This document shows, piece after piece, positions 15,686 to 24,731 of a stretch of 43,027 nt of DNA. The DNA is from an uncultured Sterolibacterium sp. GTDB lineage: Bacteria > Pseudomonadota > Gammaproteobacteria > Burkholderiales > Rhodocyclaceae. Position numbers and translations under genes: made by a program. The stretch spans positions 1 to 43,027 of the forward strand of contig CAIYYX010000180.1 in assembly GCA_903930535.1 (NCBI GenBank). Reading direction: 5' to 3'. The notes under the pieces were generated by a model, which was given only the letters and a program-made list of their open reading frames with translations, was not told the DNA's origin and made no database searches. Within the stretch, counting starts at the first letter, position 1; each line of letters opens with the position of its first letter.

Positions 15686-16774
15686 TTATTCACTCCACCC
15701 GTCATGAGCCAGCGCCTCGTAGCCGGCCATGACGGCGTCGGCGGAGAGGCGGGACAGGTCGACATCATCGATGCGCAAGGGTTTGGCCAGCACGGTCTTG
15801 ATGGTTGTTGCCAGGGCTTGTGGATCGTTCACCGGCACCAGGAAACGGCGAAGGTCGCCGGTCAGTACCTCGCGCGGACCCGAGGGGCAGTCGCTGCTGA
15901 TGACCGGCGTGCCGCAGACCAGAGCTTCGACCAGGACGTTGGGCATGCCTTCGTGGTCCGAGCAGAGCACCAGCAGGTCGGCGTGCTTGATCCAGGGATA
16001 GGGATTGTTGCGAAAGCCGGCGACGATGACATGTTTCTCCAGCCCGTATTGGGCGATCAATGCATTGAGTGCTTCATCGGCAGGGGTCAGGAGCACCAGC
16101 TTGTGCGAAGATTTGGTCAGCTTCCAGGCCGCGAACAAGAGGTCGTGGCGCTTTGCGCGACTGAAACGGCCGACATGGATGACGTAAGGGACCGTCGGCA
16201 GGTCTGCTTCGTATGCCGTGGCGAGCCGGCGGATTGTGCCGAAATCGAATGGATTGTAGAGGGTGACTATGTCGGACAGAGTCAGCTCCAGGTTTTCCCG
16301 CAAGTCGGCGGCGACTCCCCTGGATACCGCGATCAACTGCCTGCCCCGGTAGAGCCTGCGATAGCGCGCCAGGCGGCGAACCGCCTTGGCCCGGGGCAGC
16401 GCCTGCAGTTCGGACGAGAGGGTATTGGCGATGCGGAACCAGACGTTGTAATGGCTGGGCAGGCGCGCCAGCGTCACCACCTCGTCGGCGTAAGGCAGGG
16501 TGGAGATGATGAGGTCGAAGTCGTCCTCGTTTGCAATCAGGCGAGAGAGCTTCCACGCGGTCAGCCGCTTGCCGAAGAATCCTTTCGCGGCGCGAACCCC
16601 CGGCTCGCTCAGGGCGTGGATTTTCAGGTTTCCTGGCGGTTGGTGGGAGACGACATCTTCCAGCAGTATCAGCACGGGTTCATGTCCGCGCTGCGAGAAC
16701 AGACCGGCCAGGTTCAGCAGTGCCTTTTCCGCGCCGCCGCCAGCGAGGTTGGTGGTGATGAGCGCTATCCTCAT
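15686..16774 (-). CDS. GT4-type glycosyltransferase
   Basis: A 362-residue GT-B enzyme. MRIALITTNLAGGGAEKALL is the usual start of this family. The donor half has YVIHVGRFSRAKRHDLL and the E-x7-E motif in SDHEGMPNVLVEALVCGTP. ATG at 16774 overlaps the GT9 stop by four bases. The 142 upstream codons in the same frame are only a shadow of that gene. Donor and acceptor are unknown. Confidence 0.86.
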   Translation of the reverse strand: MRIALITTNLAGGGAEKALLNLAGLFSQRGHEPVLILLEDVVSHQPPGNLKIHALSEPGVRAAKGFFGKRLTAWKLSRLIANEDDFDLIISTLPYADEVVTLARLPSHYNVWFRIANTLSSELQALPRAKAVRRLARYRRLYRGRQLIAVSRGVAADLRENLELTLSDIVTLYNPFDFGTIRRLATAYEADLPTVPYVIHVGRFSRAKRHDLLFAAWKLTKSSHKLVLLTPADEALNALIAQYGLEKHVIVAGFRNNPYPWIKHADLLVLCSDHEGMPNVLVEALVCGTPVISSDCPSGPREVLTGDLRRFLVPVNDPQALATTIKTVLAKPLRIDDVDLSRLSADAVMAGYEALAHDGWSE

Positions 16775-17817
16775 ACGGGGAACCCCTGCTTTGCCAGCGG
16801 ACTTGCCAGCGCGGTAGCGACTTTGTCCCACACGGCAGCGACGGAAATTTCCGCCATAGGGGTTTCCGGGCTTGCACCCTGATCGGCGCGCGGATGGTCG
16901 ACGGGGTAGGTGCAGGGGTGGTCCAGAGGCGCCAGAACCCGGCTTGGCGAATAGGCATGGTAGAGGGCCACCATGGGACGGTGCAGCGCCCCCATCAGAT
17001 GGGTCGGCCCGGTATCCACGCCAACATAGAGATCCAGCCTGTTCATCAGGGCCGCCGTCTGGCGCAGGCTGAGACGGCCGGCGTAGAGGCTGGCGCGAGT
17101 TCCGAGATGGGTTTTCAGGCCCTCGGTGCGGGTCTGCTCCTCCTTGCCGCCGAAGATCAGGAAATGGGCTGCGGGATAGGCGATCAGAATCCTGTCGCAC
17201 AGAGCCATGAAGTATTCGATAGGCCAGTCGCGGTAGGCCTTGGTGGGAAAGCTGGCGACCTGAAGGCCGATCAGCGGCCCTGCGCCGGCAGGCAGAGTCT
17301 TGCCCGACTCGGCCGCAGCCCAGGCGCTTTCCTCGTCGGTCACGCGGTAGGCCAAAGCCAGTCCGGTGGGCTTGACGCCTAGCGCAGCAGGCAGCAGCAA
17401 CTGGATGTTCACCGCATGGGTGGTCTGGAAAGCCGGATGGTCGACGGCGCGATACAGCCGACTGTTGATCGCTTCATCCTCCTGACGAAATGCCACCACT
17501 CGCTTGGCCACGCGCAATGCGAACTCGAGCAGCGGTTTGTCGTGACCATAGACGAAGGCGAGATCATAGCGGTTGCCGAAGAGAGCCGAGAGGCGGCCGA
17601 GCCAGGGCGCACGCTGCTTGCTGATGGCGCCGACGCGGGTGAGAAAAGGCAGGTGACGGATGACCTCGACGCGCTTGGGGTGACCGAAAAAAGTGATCTT
17701 GCACGCCGGCCAGGCGCTAGCAATGGCGCGCAATGCCGGGGTGCATAACAGCGTGTCGCCGATGCGGGAGACATTGATCACCAGCACCTTTGCAGGGTCG
17801 CTATCCCGAGGCTGCAT
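16771..17817 (-). CDS. GT9-family glycosyltransferase (heptosyltransferase-like)
   Basis: A 348-residue GT9 enzyme. KVLVINVSRIGDTLLCTPAL is the hallmark heptosyltransferase N-terminus (RxGD with LLtTP). LIGLQVASFPTKAYRDW and DLYVGVDTGPTHLMGAL are the nucleotide-sugar motifs. It probably transfers heptose to the inner core, but other GT9 activities exist. It overlaps the upstream methyltransferase gene by 17 bases and the next gene by four. Confidence 0.88.
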   Translation of the reverse strand: MQPRDSDPAKVLVINVSRIGDTLLCTPALRAIASAWPACKITFFGHPKRVEVIRHLPFLTRVGAISKQRAPWLGRLSALFGNRYDLAFVYGHDKPLLEFALRVAKRVVAFRQEDEAINSRLYRAVDHPAFQTTHAVNIQLLLPAALGVKPTGLALAYRVTDEESAWAAAESGKTLPAGAGPLIGLQVASFPTKAYRDWPIEYFMALCDRILIAYPAAHFLIFGGKEEQTRTEGLKTHLGTRASLYAGRLSLRQTAALMNRLDLYVGVDTGPTHLMGALHRPMVALYHAYSPSRVLAPLDHPCTYPVDHPRADQGASPETPMAEISVAAVWDKVATALASPLAKQGFPV

Positions 17818-18529
17818 CGGCGGCGGTAAACTCGTAGAGATAATCCGGAAAAGAATACTCCACCGGTTCCAGTTTCCAGGTCAGCCGCTTGAGCCAGCGC
17901 GCCGATCGCGACAGGCGTTTCACCAGATGATAGGCGGCAAGACGGATGCCGGCCCGGCGCGCCAGTTCCATGGCCATGGTCGGCGTGATCCAGGAAAGAT
18001 GATCGAGGTTGACCACCATCACGCCGTCGCGGCGGAACTGGCGGAAAAACTTGCGGCTGAAAGGATTCGGCGTCGATGCATAAATCTTTCCGCCGGGAGC
18101 CAGATGGCGGGCCGCGAAGCGCAGCAACGCGACGGCATTGTCGACGTGCTCGATGACATCGCCGATGAAGACGACGTCGTAGCGTTCGCCAAGGTCTGTG
18201 TCGGATGTCGCGTCAGCCCAGCGGACGTTGAAACCGCGCGTTTTCAGGTCCTGCAGCAGTGGCTCGATGATGTCTATGCCCAGGCAGGATGCGGCCGCCG
18301 CCGCGATGCGCCCATGCCGCCAGTCGGGCCGGTCGAAATAGCTGGCGCTGTGCGAGACGATGCCGATGTCGAGGACGCGCTTGCCGTGCACCCGCTTTTC
18401 TATGAAGCTGAGCAGGTCGCTGTCGGTGTGCACCTGGCGCAGTTCGACCAGCCGGCGCCTCGCGTAGCTCTTGGCCGCGGGATGATTCGGGTCGTCGGAG
18501 ACGACCGTCCAGTCCCATGCGTCCCTCAT
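17801..18529 (-). CDS. Class I SAM-dependent methyltransferase
   Basis: A 242-residue methyltransferase with KRVLDIGIVSHSASYF as a divergent motif I, CLGIDIIEPLLQDL at strand 2 and DVVFIGDVIEHVDNAVALL. APGGKIYASTPNPFSRKFF is typical of enzymes acting on glycans or lipids. The DIGI..S form of the SAM loop lacks the usual GxGxG, so activity should be tested. Context suggests sugar O-methylation. Confidence 0.78.
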   Translation of the reverse strand: MRDAWDWTVVSDDPNHPAAKSYARRRLVELRQVHTDSDLLSFIEKRVHGKRVLDIGIVSHSASYFDRPDWRHGRIAAAAASCLGIDIIEPLLQDLKTRGFNVRWADATSDTDLGERYDVVFIGDVIEHVDNAVALLRFAARHLAPGGKIYASTPNPFSRKFFRQFRRDGVMVVNLDHLSWITPTMAMELARRAGIRLAAYHLVKRLSRSARWLKRLTWKLEPVEYSFPDYLYEFTAADAASG

Positions 18530-19626
18530 TCTCCTGTCCCCTGACCGACCATCCGGAAAATCTTCTCCATGCTGTCCAACATCGCAGACTCTGCGAAGCG
18601 GGCGACTGCCGCATGCTTCGCAGCCTGCCCCAGCGCCTGTCCCTGCACGGGGTTGTCGATGAGGTTGATGAGTGCAGCCCGCAATGCCTCCGCGTCCTGC
18701 GGCGGTACGAGCACGCCGCTGACGCCCTCCTCGACCGCCTCGGTAATGCTGCCGACCGGCGTCGTGATGACAGGCAGTGCGGTCATCATGGCCTGGATCA
18801 CCGCCTGCGGCACACCCTCGTTGGCGTAGGAAGGCAGGCAGAAAATGTCCAGCGCGCGCAGCCAGCGTTCCGGTTCATCCTGCTGGCCGGCAAGGATGAC
18901 ACTTTTCCCAAGCCCGAGTTCGGCGATCTTCGGTTCGATGACATCGCGCATCGGTCCGTCGCCGACGATCAGGAGTTGCCAGCCCTCGCGCTCTATCCCG
19001 GCAAAGGCCTCGAGCAGATAGAGATGACCTTTCCAACTGCGCAGGGTGGCGACGATGCCGATATAGTGCAGGCTCTCGTCAAGGCCCAGCAGGCGGCGGG
19101 CGTCACGCTTGTCGCCGGGAAAGAAGCTTGTGGCGGCGATGCCCGTGGGGACGGAGGTGATGTTCCCGGGTGGGTAGCCGTTGTGCTCTATGAGAGTCTG
19201 CCGCAGTTTTTCGCCGGCGGTGACGATATGGCGGGTCGCCCTGGTGTATAGCCAGCGCGTGGAAAAGTTTTTCGGCACCGCTGCCGAGATGTGGCGGGTG
19301 CGCACGATGGGCGGCGGGTTTGTCAGCGTGGCGCAGGCTAGCGCTGCGAGCCAGGAATCGCTGGAACTGTGGGTATTGATGACATCGATGGCCGGCATCT
19401 CCGACAGCCATTTTCTCAGTGCCAGCATGCCCTTGAGATTCTTCCGGCCTATGGGCAGCGCCGTCGCCGGCACGCCTCGGCGTGCCGCCTCGGCGAAGAT
19501 GCGCGCTTCTGGCGGACAGAGCAGCCTCACTTGATGGCCGCGACTGATCAGGCCGGCGGCTTCGGAGAGTATGCGCATCTCCTGTCCGCCCCAGCCGCAG
19601 GATGCCTCGGTATGGACGATGTTCAT
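18526..19626 (-). CDS. GT4-type glycosyltransferase
   Basis: A 366-residue GT-B enzyme. MNIVHTEASCGWGGQEMRIL is the conserved start. HYIGIVATLRSWKGHLYLLE and LPSYANEGVPQAVIQAMMTALP form the donor-binding half. Of the usual E-x7-E pair the first Glu is present and the second is a Met-containing variant. ATG at 19626 overlaps the waaL stop by four bases. Specificity is unknown. Confidence 0.86.
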   Translation of the reverse strand: MNIVHTEASCGWGGQEMRILSEAAGLISRGHQVRLLCPPEARIFAEAARRGVPATALPIGRKNLKGMLALRKWLSEMPAIDVINTHSSSDSWLAALACATLTNPPPIVRTRHISAAVPKNFSTRWLYTRATRHIVTAGEKLRQTLIEHNGYPPGNITSVPTGIAATSFFPGDKRDARRLLGLDESLHYIGIVATLRSWKGHLYLLEAFAGIEREGWQLLIVGDGPMRDVIEPKIAELGLGKSVILAGQQDEPERWLRALDIFCLPSYANEGVPQAVIQAMMTALPVITTPVGSITEAVEEGVSGVLVPPQDAEALRAALINLIDNPVQGQALGQAAKHAAVARFAESAMLDSMEKIFRMVGQGTGE

Positions 19627-20783
19627 GCGTTTACTCTTTTCAAATGCGCCGCCTGACCGAGGAATATTCCGATGAGTGCCCAGTAGAGCAGGGCCATGTC
19701 GCGAATGAAAAGGTCGTTGAACTGATTGCGGATGACGACGCCGACGATGAGGGCTACGCCGCACACGCCATAGATCGCCAGGCCTTCTTCCGCGCGTTGC
19801 CTCCAGAAGATTCGTGCAAGGCAGAAAAACAGGACGGCCAGTGCCAGAATCCCTGGAATTCCCATGGCGATGCCGTAGTTGAGGAAGACATTGTGGGGAT
19901 GGGAAATCATTTTGTTTTCCGGTATCAGTTCGGGATAAACCCGCCCCATGGTGCCGCGTCCGAAGCCGGCACCGGCCCAGGGATGCTCGGCGATCTTCGC
20001 GACGATACCGCGCCATGCGGCCAGTCGGGTGTCACCCGCCAGGCTCGCCTCGACGCTTTCCTCCATCCCTGACAGGGTTTCGCTGCGCAATGAACTTGTG
20101 GCATAGAAGGATGAGGCGATGACGATCACGGCGATGGCCGTCATGACCAGGCCGCTTCGCATCCCCTTGCGGTAGCGCCAGAAGCCTATCACCGCGACTT
20201 CGGCGAGGAGGGCCGGCCACACCGCGCGCTGCAGAGTCATCAGTGCCAGCAGGAAGGCCAGACCCAAGAGCAGCCACGCGGCGCGGCGCAGCCACGGACG
20301 ACTGCCGGCACAGGCAAGACAAAACAGGGCGGGTACGACCGTGACGATATAGGTGGAAAATACCGCGATGCCGCCGTAACGGCCGCTCTGGTCCCAGATG
20401 AAGCCGTTTGCCGCCCAGGCGCAGGCGGCCCAGACGCCGATGAGGGTGAAGCCTGCCGCCAGAGCCACGAGCAGGTGCTGGACAGTCTCGCGCTTGTTGG
20501 CGATGACCAGGAAGGAAATAAAGGCGAGCATGGTGTAACCGATCTCGTTCTTGAATTCGCCCAGAGAATAGCCGGGGATGGCGCTATAGGCGACCGATAA
20601 CGCGGCCAGGAAAATCCACAGGGCCAGCGCAGGCTTGCAGGGAATCACCGGCCTGTTCGCTGCCTTGCGCCATGAGAAGAAAGCAAGGGCGGCGGCTGCG
20701 ACCAGGCAGATCAGGCGCAAGGCCACTGTCCCGGGAAACGGCAGGATGGCGAGAAGCAGCGCGAAGGGCAGAAGCGGCAGCAT
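19623..20783 (-). CDS. O-antigen ligase/polymerase family membrane protein (WaaL-like)
   Basis: A 386-residue polytopic inner-membrane protein with 10-12 hydrophobic segments. The periplasmic Wzy_C loop is recognisable from RLAAWRGIVAKIAEHPWAGA, GFGRG and then HPHNVFLNYGIAMG; the His in HPHN is the conserved catalytic-loop residue. It joins a lipid-linked glycan to the lipid A-core, or polymerises units. No Wzx flippase is seen in the window, so what it ligates is open. The start codon shares one base with the galE stop. Confidence 0.87.
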   Translation of the reverse strand: MLPLLPFALLLAILPFPGTVALRLICLVAAAALAFFSWRKAANRPVIPCKPALALWIFLAALSVAYSAIPGYSLGEFKNEIGYTMLAFISFLVIANKRETVQHLLVALAAGFTLIGVWAACAWAANGFIWDQSGRYGGIAVFSTYIVTVVPALFCLACAGSRPWLRRAAWLLLGLAFLLALMTLQRAVWPALLAEVAVIGFWRYRKGMRSGLVMTAIAVIVIASSFYATSSLRSETLSGMEESVEASLAGDTRLAAWRGIVAKIAEHPWAGAGFGRGTMGRVYPELIPENKMISHPHNVFLNYGIAMGIPGILALAVLFFCLARIFWRQRAEEGLAIYGVCGVALIVGVVIRNQFNDLFIRDMALLYWALIGIFLGQAAHLKRVNA

Positions 20784-21763
20784 CAATTGATCGTTGCCCG
20801 GGAGGACTCCCAGCGCCAGGCGTGGGTGATGATGTCCTCCAGTGCCGGATACTCCGGCATCCAGCCCAGGAGTTTTCCAGCCAGGCTGGCATCGGCCACC
20901 AGAACCGGCGGATCGCCCGGCCGGCGAGGGCATTCGGCCACGGGGATTTCCCGGCCGGTGACGCGCCGCGCGACATCGATTACCTGGCGGACAGAGAAGC
21001 CGTCGCCATTGCCGAGATTCAGCGTCAGGCATTCGCCGTGCGAAAACAGACGCTCCACGGCGAGGAGATGGGCGCGCGCCAGATCCCAGACGTGGATGTA
21101 GTCGCGCAGGCAGGTGCCGTCGGGCGTCGGGTAATCCGTGCCCAGGATCGAGATGTTCGTTCGCCTGCCCAACGCCGCGGCGAGCACCAAGGGAATCAGA
21201 TGGGTTTCCGGTTCGTGGCGCTCGCCCAGTTCGCCCTCGGGGTCGGCGCCGGCGGCGTTGAAATAGCGCAGGGCGGCATAGCGCAGGCCGTAGGCGGCGG
21301 CAAAGTCGCTCATCATTTGCTCTGCCATCCACTTTGTCCGGCCATAGGAATTGATCGGCGAGGGCGGCTGGTCTTCGGAGACCGCGGCGGTCGGCGGCTT
21401 GCCATAGACTGCCGCGGAAGAGGAAAAGACCAGATTGTCGCAGCCGGCGTTTCGCATCGCTTCGAGCAGAGTGAGCGTTGCTGCGAGATTGTTGGCGTAA
21501 TAGCGTGCCGGCTCGCGCATGGATTCACCGACCTCTATCAGCGAGGCGAAATGCATCACCGCATCGAAACGGCGGCTCGCAAAGACTTCGTCCAGATGAC
21601 TCCGGTCATTGAGTTCGCCCTCGATCAGCGTGCCATGCAGCACGGCATCGGCATGGCCGTTCGAGAGATTGTCATAAGTCACGGTGTCATGCCCGGCGCG
21701 ATGCAGGAACTTCACCATGTGCGAGCCGATATAGCCGGCACCGCCGATTACCAGGATGTTCAT
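20783..21763 (-). CDS. galE: UDP-glucose 4-epimerase
   Basis: A 326-residue short-chain dehydrogenase-type sugar epimerase that interconverts UDP-glucose and UDP-galactose (or the N-acetyl forms). MNILVIGGAGYIGSHMV is the NAD-binding GxxGxxG; the catalytic Tyr-x3-Lys lies in NSYGRTKWM, and RYFNAAGADPEGELGE is typical of GalE. Size is near the E. coli enzyme (338). It supplies sugar donors to the surrounding transferases. Confidence 0.94.
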   Translation of the reverse strand: MNILVIGGAGYIGSHMVKFLHRAGHDTVTYDNLSNGHADAVLHGTLIEGELNDRSHLDEVFASRRFDAVMHFASLIEVGESMREPARYYANNLAATLTLLEAMRNAGCDNLVFSSSAAVYGKPPTAAVSEDQPPSPINSYGRTKWMAEQMMSDFAAAYGLRYAALRYFNAAGADPEGELGERHEPETHLIPLVLAAALGRRTNISILGTDYPTPDGTCLRDYIHVWDLARAHLLAVERLFSHGECLTLNLGNGDGFSVRQVIDVARRVTGREIPVAECPRRPGDPPVLVADASLAGKLLGWMPEYPALEDIITHAWRWESSRATIN

Positions 21764-21767
21764 GTCA

Positions 21768-21788
21768 CCCCCTCACTTGGAGAGGGGG
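21768..21788. repeat. G/C-rich hairpin between msbA and galE
   Basis: CCCCCTC (21768-21774), a seven-base loop and GAGGGGG (21782-21788) form a perfect seven-pair stem in the 40-base gap. It resembles the C-rich/G-rich arm of the 99-bp repeat. No T-run follows on the minus strand, so attenuation is possible but termination is not shown. Confidence 0.6.
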
Positions 21789-21803
21789 CTGGGAGGAGAG
21801 TCG

Positions 21804-23552
21804 TCATGTCGTCGCGTACTGGATGCGGTAAAGCCGCGCATAAATGCCGTCCCTGGCGAGCAAGTCGGCGTGGCTGCCGACCTCGGCTACGCGGCCGCGA
21901 TCGAGCACGACGATGCGGTCGGCGTGTTCTATGGTGGACAGGCGATGGGCGATGACTATGGTGGTTCGGCCCTGCATAAGCCGCTCCAGCGCCGCCTGCA
22001 CCTGCCGCTCGGATTCCGAGTCGAGCGCAGAGGTGGCCTCGTCGAGAATCAGCAGTGGTGCGTCCTTCAATAGCGCGCGGGCGATGGCCAGGCGCTGGCG
22101 CTGGCCGCCGGACAGGCGCACGGCATTCTCGCCGACCAAAGTATCGTATCCCTTTGGCATCGCCATGATGAAGTCGTGGGCGTGCGCATCCTTGGCGGCG
22201 GACTCGATCTCGGCGCGGCTGACGCTGTGCAGGCTGCCGTAGGCGATGTTGGCGGCGACCGTGTCGTCGAACAGCACCACATCCTGGCTCACCAGCGCGA
22301 TGTTGGCACGCAGGCTGGAAAGGCTCAGGGTTTCCAGGTCATGGCCATCGAGCAGGATGCGCCCAGCCGCCGGACGATAGAAACGCGGCATGAGATTGGC
22401 GAGCGTGGTCTTGCCCCCGCCCGACTGGCCGACCAGCGCCACCGTCTGACCAGGCTCTATGGTGAATGAAACGTCAGAGAGGGCATCGCGTTCCTCGCCT
22501 GGATAGCGGAAGCCCACACCCTCGAGTTCGACGCGGCCTCCGGCGCGTTCCAGGAGGATCGTGCCACTGTCTTCCTCGGGCATCTCGTCGAGCAGGGCGA
22601 ACACGCTTTCTGCGGCGGCCAGTCCGCGCTGTATGGGCGCATTGAGATCCGAGAGGTGCTTCATGGGGGAGAGCAGCATGAGCATCGCGGTGATAAAGGA
22701 AACGAAGCCGCCCACCGTCGTCTCGTTATTGTTCGATTGCAAGAGGGCAATGGTGATCACCACCGACAGGGCGATGGCCGCGAAGAGTTGCACCAGGGGC
22801 ACAGTCGCGGCGGCAGCGATGGTCTGGCGCATGGCATAGCGGCGCAGATCGTCATTCACCCTTGAGAAGCGCGCCATTTCCTGCGCCTCGCCGCCATAGA
22901 CTTTCACCACCTTGTGACCGTCGATGCTCTCCTGCAGCACCTGGGTCATGGCCGCCGTGCCCTGCTGTGCGGCGCGGCTCATGCTGCGCAGGCGCGCACT
23001 GAAGGCGCGCACCACCAAGGACATCAGCGGCACGGCGACCACCATCACCATGGTCAGCTTCCAGTTGAGGTAGAGCAGCCACCCGAGAAGTCCTATCGTG
23101 GCCATGGAGTCCCTGAGCAGGCTGGTGATGACCGTGGTGGTGGCGGAGGCGATGCCGGAGACATCATAGGAGACGCGGGTCATCAGGCGGCTCGAAGGAT
23201 GGTTATCGATGTAGCGGGTGGGCAGTTGCAGGATGCGGGCGAACATGGCGTTGCGCAGGTCGCAGATGACGCGGTTCGATACCCAGGACATGGCGTAGGA
23301 GGAGACATAGCCGAAGATGCCGCGCACCAGGAATATCGCGATGATGGCCACAGGCACCATCCACAGGTCTGCGTGCGGCTTGCCGGTGAAACCCTTGTCG
23401 AGCAGCGGCTTCAACAGGGCCGGAAACAGCGGCTCTGTCGCCGCGGTCAGCGCCAGGGCCGCGATGGCGACGAGAAACTGCTTCCAGTAGGGTTTGACAT
23501 AGCCGAGCAGGCGTTTGTAGATCTCACGGCTGGTGGCTTGGGGAAGGCTCAT
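21804..23552 (-). CDS. msbA: Lipid A export ABC transporter MsbA
   Basis: A 582-residue half-transporter that flips lipid A-core across the inner membrane. Six transmembrane helices fill about residues 20-310. The ATPase has Walker A GQSGGGKTT, the signature LSGGQRQRLAIARALL, Walker B LLILDEATSALD and an H-loop in VIAHRLSTIEHAD. The length equals E. coli MsbA (582). Its position inside the core-glycosyltransferase operon fits export of the product. Confidence 0.95.
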   Translation of the reverse strand: MSLPQATSREIYKRLLGYVKPYWKQFLVAIAALALTAATEPLFPALLKPLLDKGFTGKPHADLWMVPVAIIAIFLVRGIFGYVSSYAMSWVSNRVICDLRNAMFARILQLPTRYIDNHPSSRLMTRVSYDVSGIASATTTVITSLLRDSMATIGLLGWLLYLNWKLTMVMVVAVPLMSLVVRAFSARLRSMSRAAQQGTAAMTQVLQESIDGHKVVKVYGGEAQEMARFSRVNDDLRRYAMRQTIAAAATVPLVQLFAAIALSVVITIALLQSNNNETTVGGFVSFITAMLMLLSPMKHLSDLNAPIQRGLAAAESVFALLDEMPEEDSGTILLERAGGRVELEGVGFRYPGEERDALSDVSFTIEPGQTVALVGQSGGGKTTLANLMPRFYRPAAGRILLDGHDLETLSLSSLRANIALVSQDVVLFDDTVAANIAYGSLHSVSRAEIESAAKDAHAHDFIMAMPKGYDTLVGENAVRLSGGQRQRLAIARALLKDAPLLILDEATSALDSESERQVQAALERLMQGRTTIVIAHRLSTIEHADRIVVLDRGRVAEVGSHADLLARDGIYARLYRIQYATT

Positions 23553-23591
23553 CGACTGCAGCAGGCGCGCGGCCCCTTGGGCAAAGCGCGA

Positions 23592-24731
23592 TTATAGCTG
23601 AGCCGGGCCTTTGGCCAGAAGCTCGGCATAGAGAGCGGTGAGCCGGCCCACCATGTCTGGCAGCGCACAGGATTGTGCAGTTGCTCGCGCCGCCTCGCGC
23701 ATGACTGATGCGCCCTCTGCCAGTGCGTCAAGATGCATGGCAAGCGTCGCAGTGTCAGTCGCAGTGCAGACATAGCCGTTGCTGCCGGACTCTATCAGCT
23801 CGGCCGCGCCGCAACTCGTGCTGGTGAGGACGGGCAGACCGCAGGCCAGCGCTTCCAGGGCCGCGTTGGGGAATGGATCGTAGAGGGTCGGCAGGGCGAA
23901 GGCGTCGGCCGCCCCATAGAAAGGCCGGACATCCTGCTGGCCGCCTTTGAAATGCACACGAGCGGAAATGCCGAATATTTCAGCCAGATTTCTCATCGCG
24001 CGCTCGCGCTTGTCACTGCCCACGACGACGAGATGGGCATCTGTCCGCCGCATGTTGTGAAACGCCGAGAGCAACTGCGGCAGCCCCTTGCGCTCGAAGC
24101 CCGAGCCGACAAACAGGAAAAGCGGCGTGTCCTCTGCGATGCCCAACTCGTTGCGAATGCGGCTGCGATGTAATTCTCTCAGGCCAGGATGGAAATGTTC
24201 GAGGTCGACGCCGTTGTGTATCACGTGCAGCTTGTCGGTGGAGAAACCGAAGCGGCGATGAATGTCTTCCTTCACCATGGCTGAATTGCAGATCACCGCG
24301 CGCAGTGAAGGATGGCTGAACATCTGCGCCTCCATCCTCAAAGTGAACCGATGCCAGGGATGGATGCTTGTCGCCAGCCTTGCCAGCTTTCCCTGAACCA
24401 GGGCGCGGCTCTCGAGCCAGGTGGCATGGACGCCGTCACCGGCGCGATAGAGGGCGCAGCCGGGAATGCGCTCATGGCTTTGCACCAGGTCGAATTCGCC
24501 GCTCTTTACGATGCGCTGCACGCAACGGGAAAACCCCCAGTCGCGCCAGAGGCGGCCCAGGTAGAAAGGGTTGCACAGGCGAACTTCCAGGTCGTCCTTT
24601 GCCGCCGGCCACACCCGGGTGATCAGGGTGAGATTCAGACCGTTCCCGCTGAGCGCGCCCAAGGCCCGCTCGACGAAGCGCTCTGCACCGCCATAGGGGT
24701 TATATCTTTGCCTGACGATGGCGAGCTTCAA
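23592..24731 (-). CDS. GT4-type LPS core glycosyltransferase (WaaG-like)
   Basis: A 379-residue GT-B enzyme. KLAIVRQRYNPYGGAERFVE and SHERIPGCALYRAGDGVH resemble the N-terminal half of WaaG, which adds the first outer-core hexose to heptose II. VICNSAMVKEDIHRRFGF, FVGSGFERKGLPQLL and DPFPNAALEALACGLP fill the donor half. I start at TTG (24731), which overlaps the TGA of the upstream heptosyltransferase gene; no ATG fits the homology. The long open frame upstream is a shadow. Confidence 0.86.
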   Translation of the reverse strand: MKLAIVRQRYNPYGGAERFVERALGALSGNGLNLTLITRVWPAAKDDLEVRLCNPFYLGRLWRDWGFSRCVQRIVKSGEFDLVQSHERIPGCALYRAGDGVHATWLESRALVQGKLARLATSIHPWHRFTLRMEAQMFSHPSLRAVICNSAMVKEDIHRRFGFSTDKLHVIHNGVDLEHFHPGLRELHRSRIRNELGIAEDTPLFLFVGSGFERKGLPQLLSAFHNMRRTDAHLVVVGSDKRERAMRNLAEIFGISARVHFKGGQQDVRPFYGAADAFALPTLYDPFPNAALEALACGLPVLTSTSCGAAELIESGSNGYVCTATDTATLAMHLDALAEGASVMREAARATAQSCALPDMVGRLTALYAELLAKGPAQL

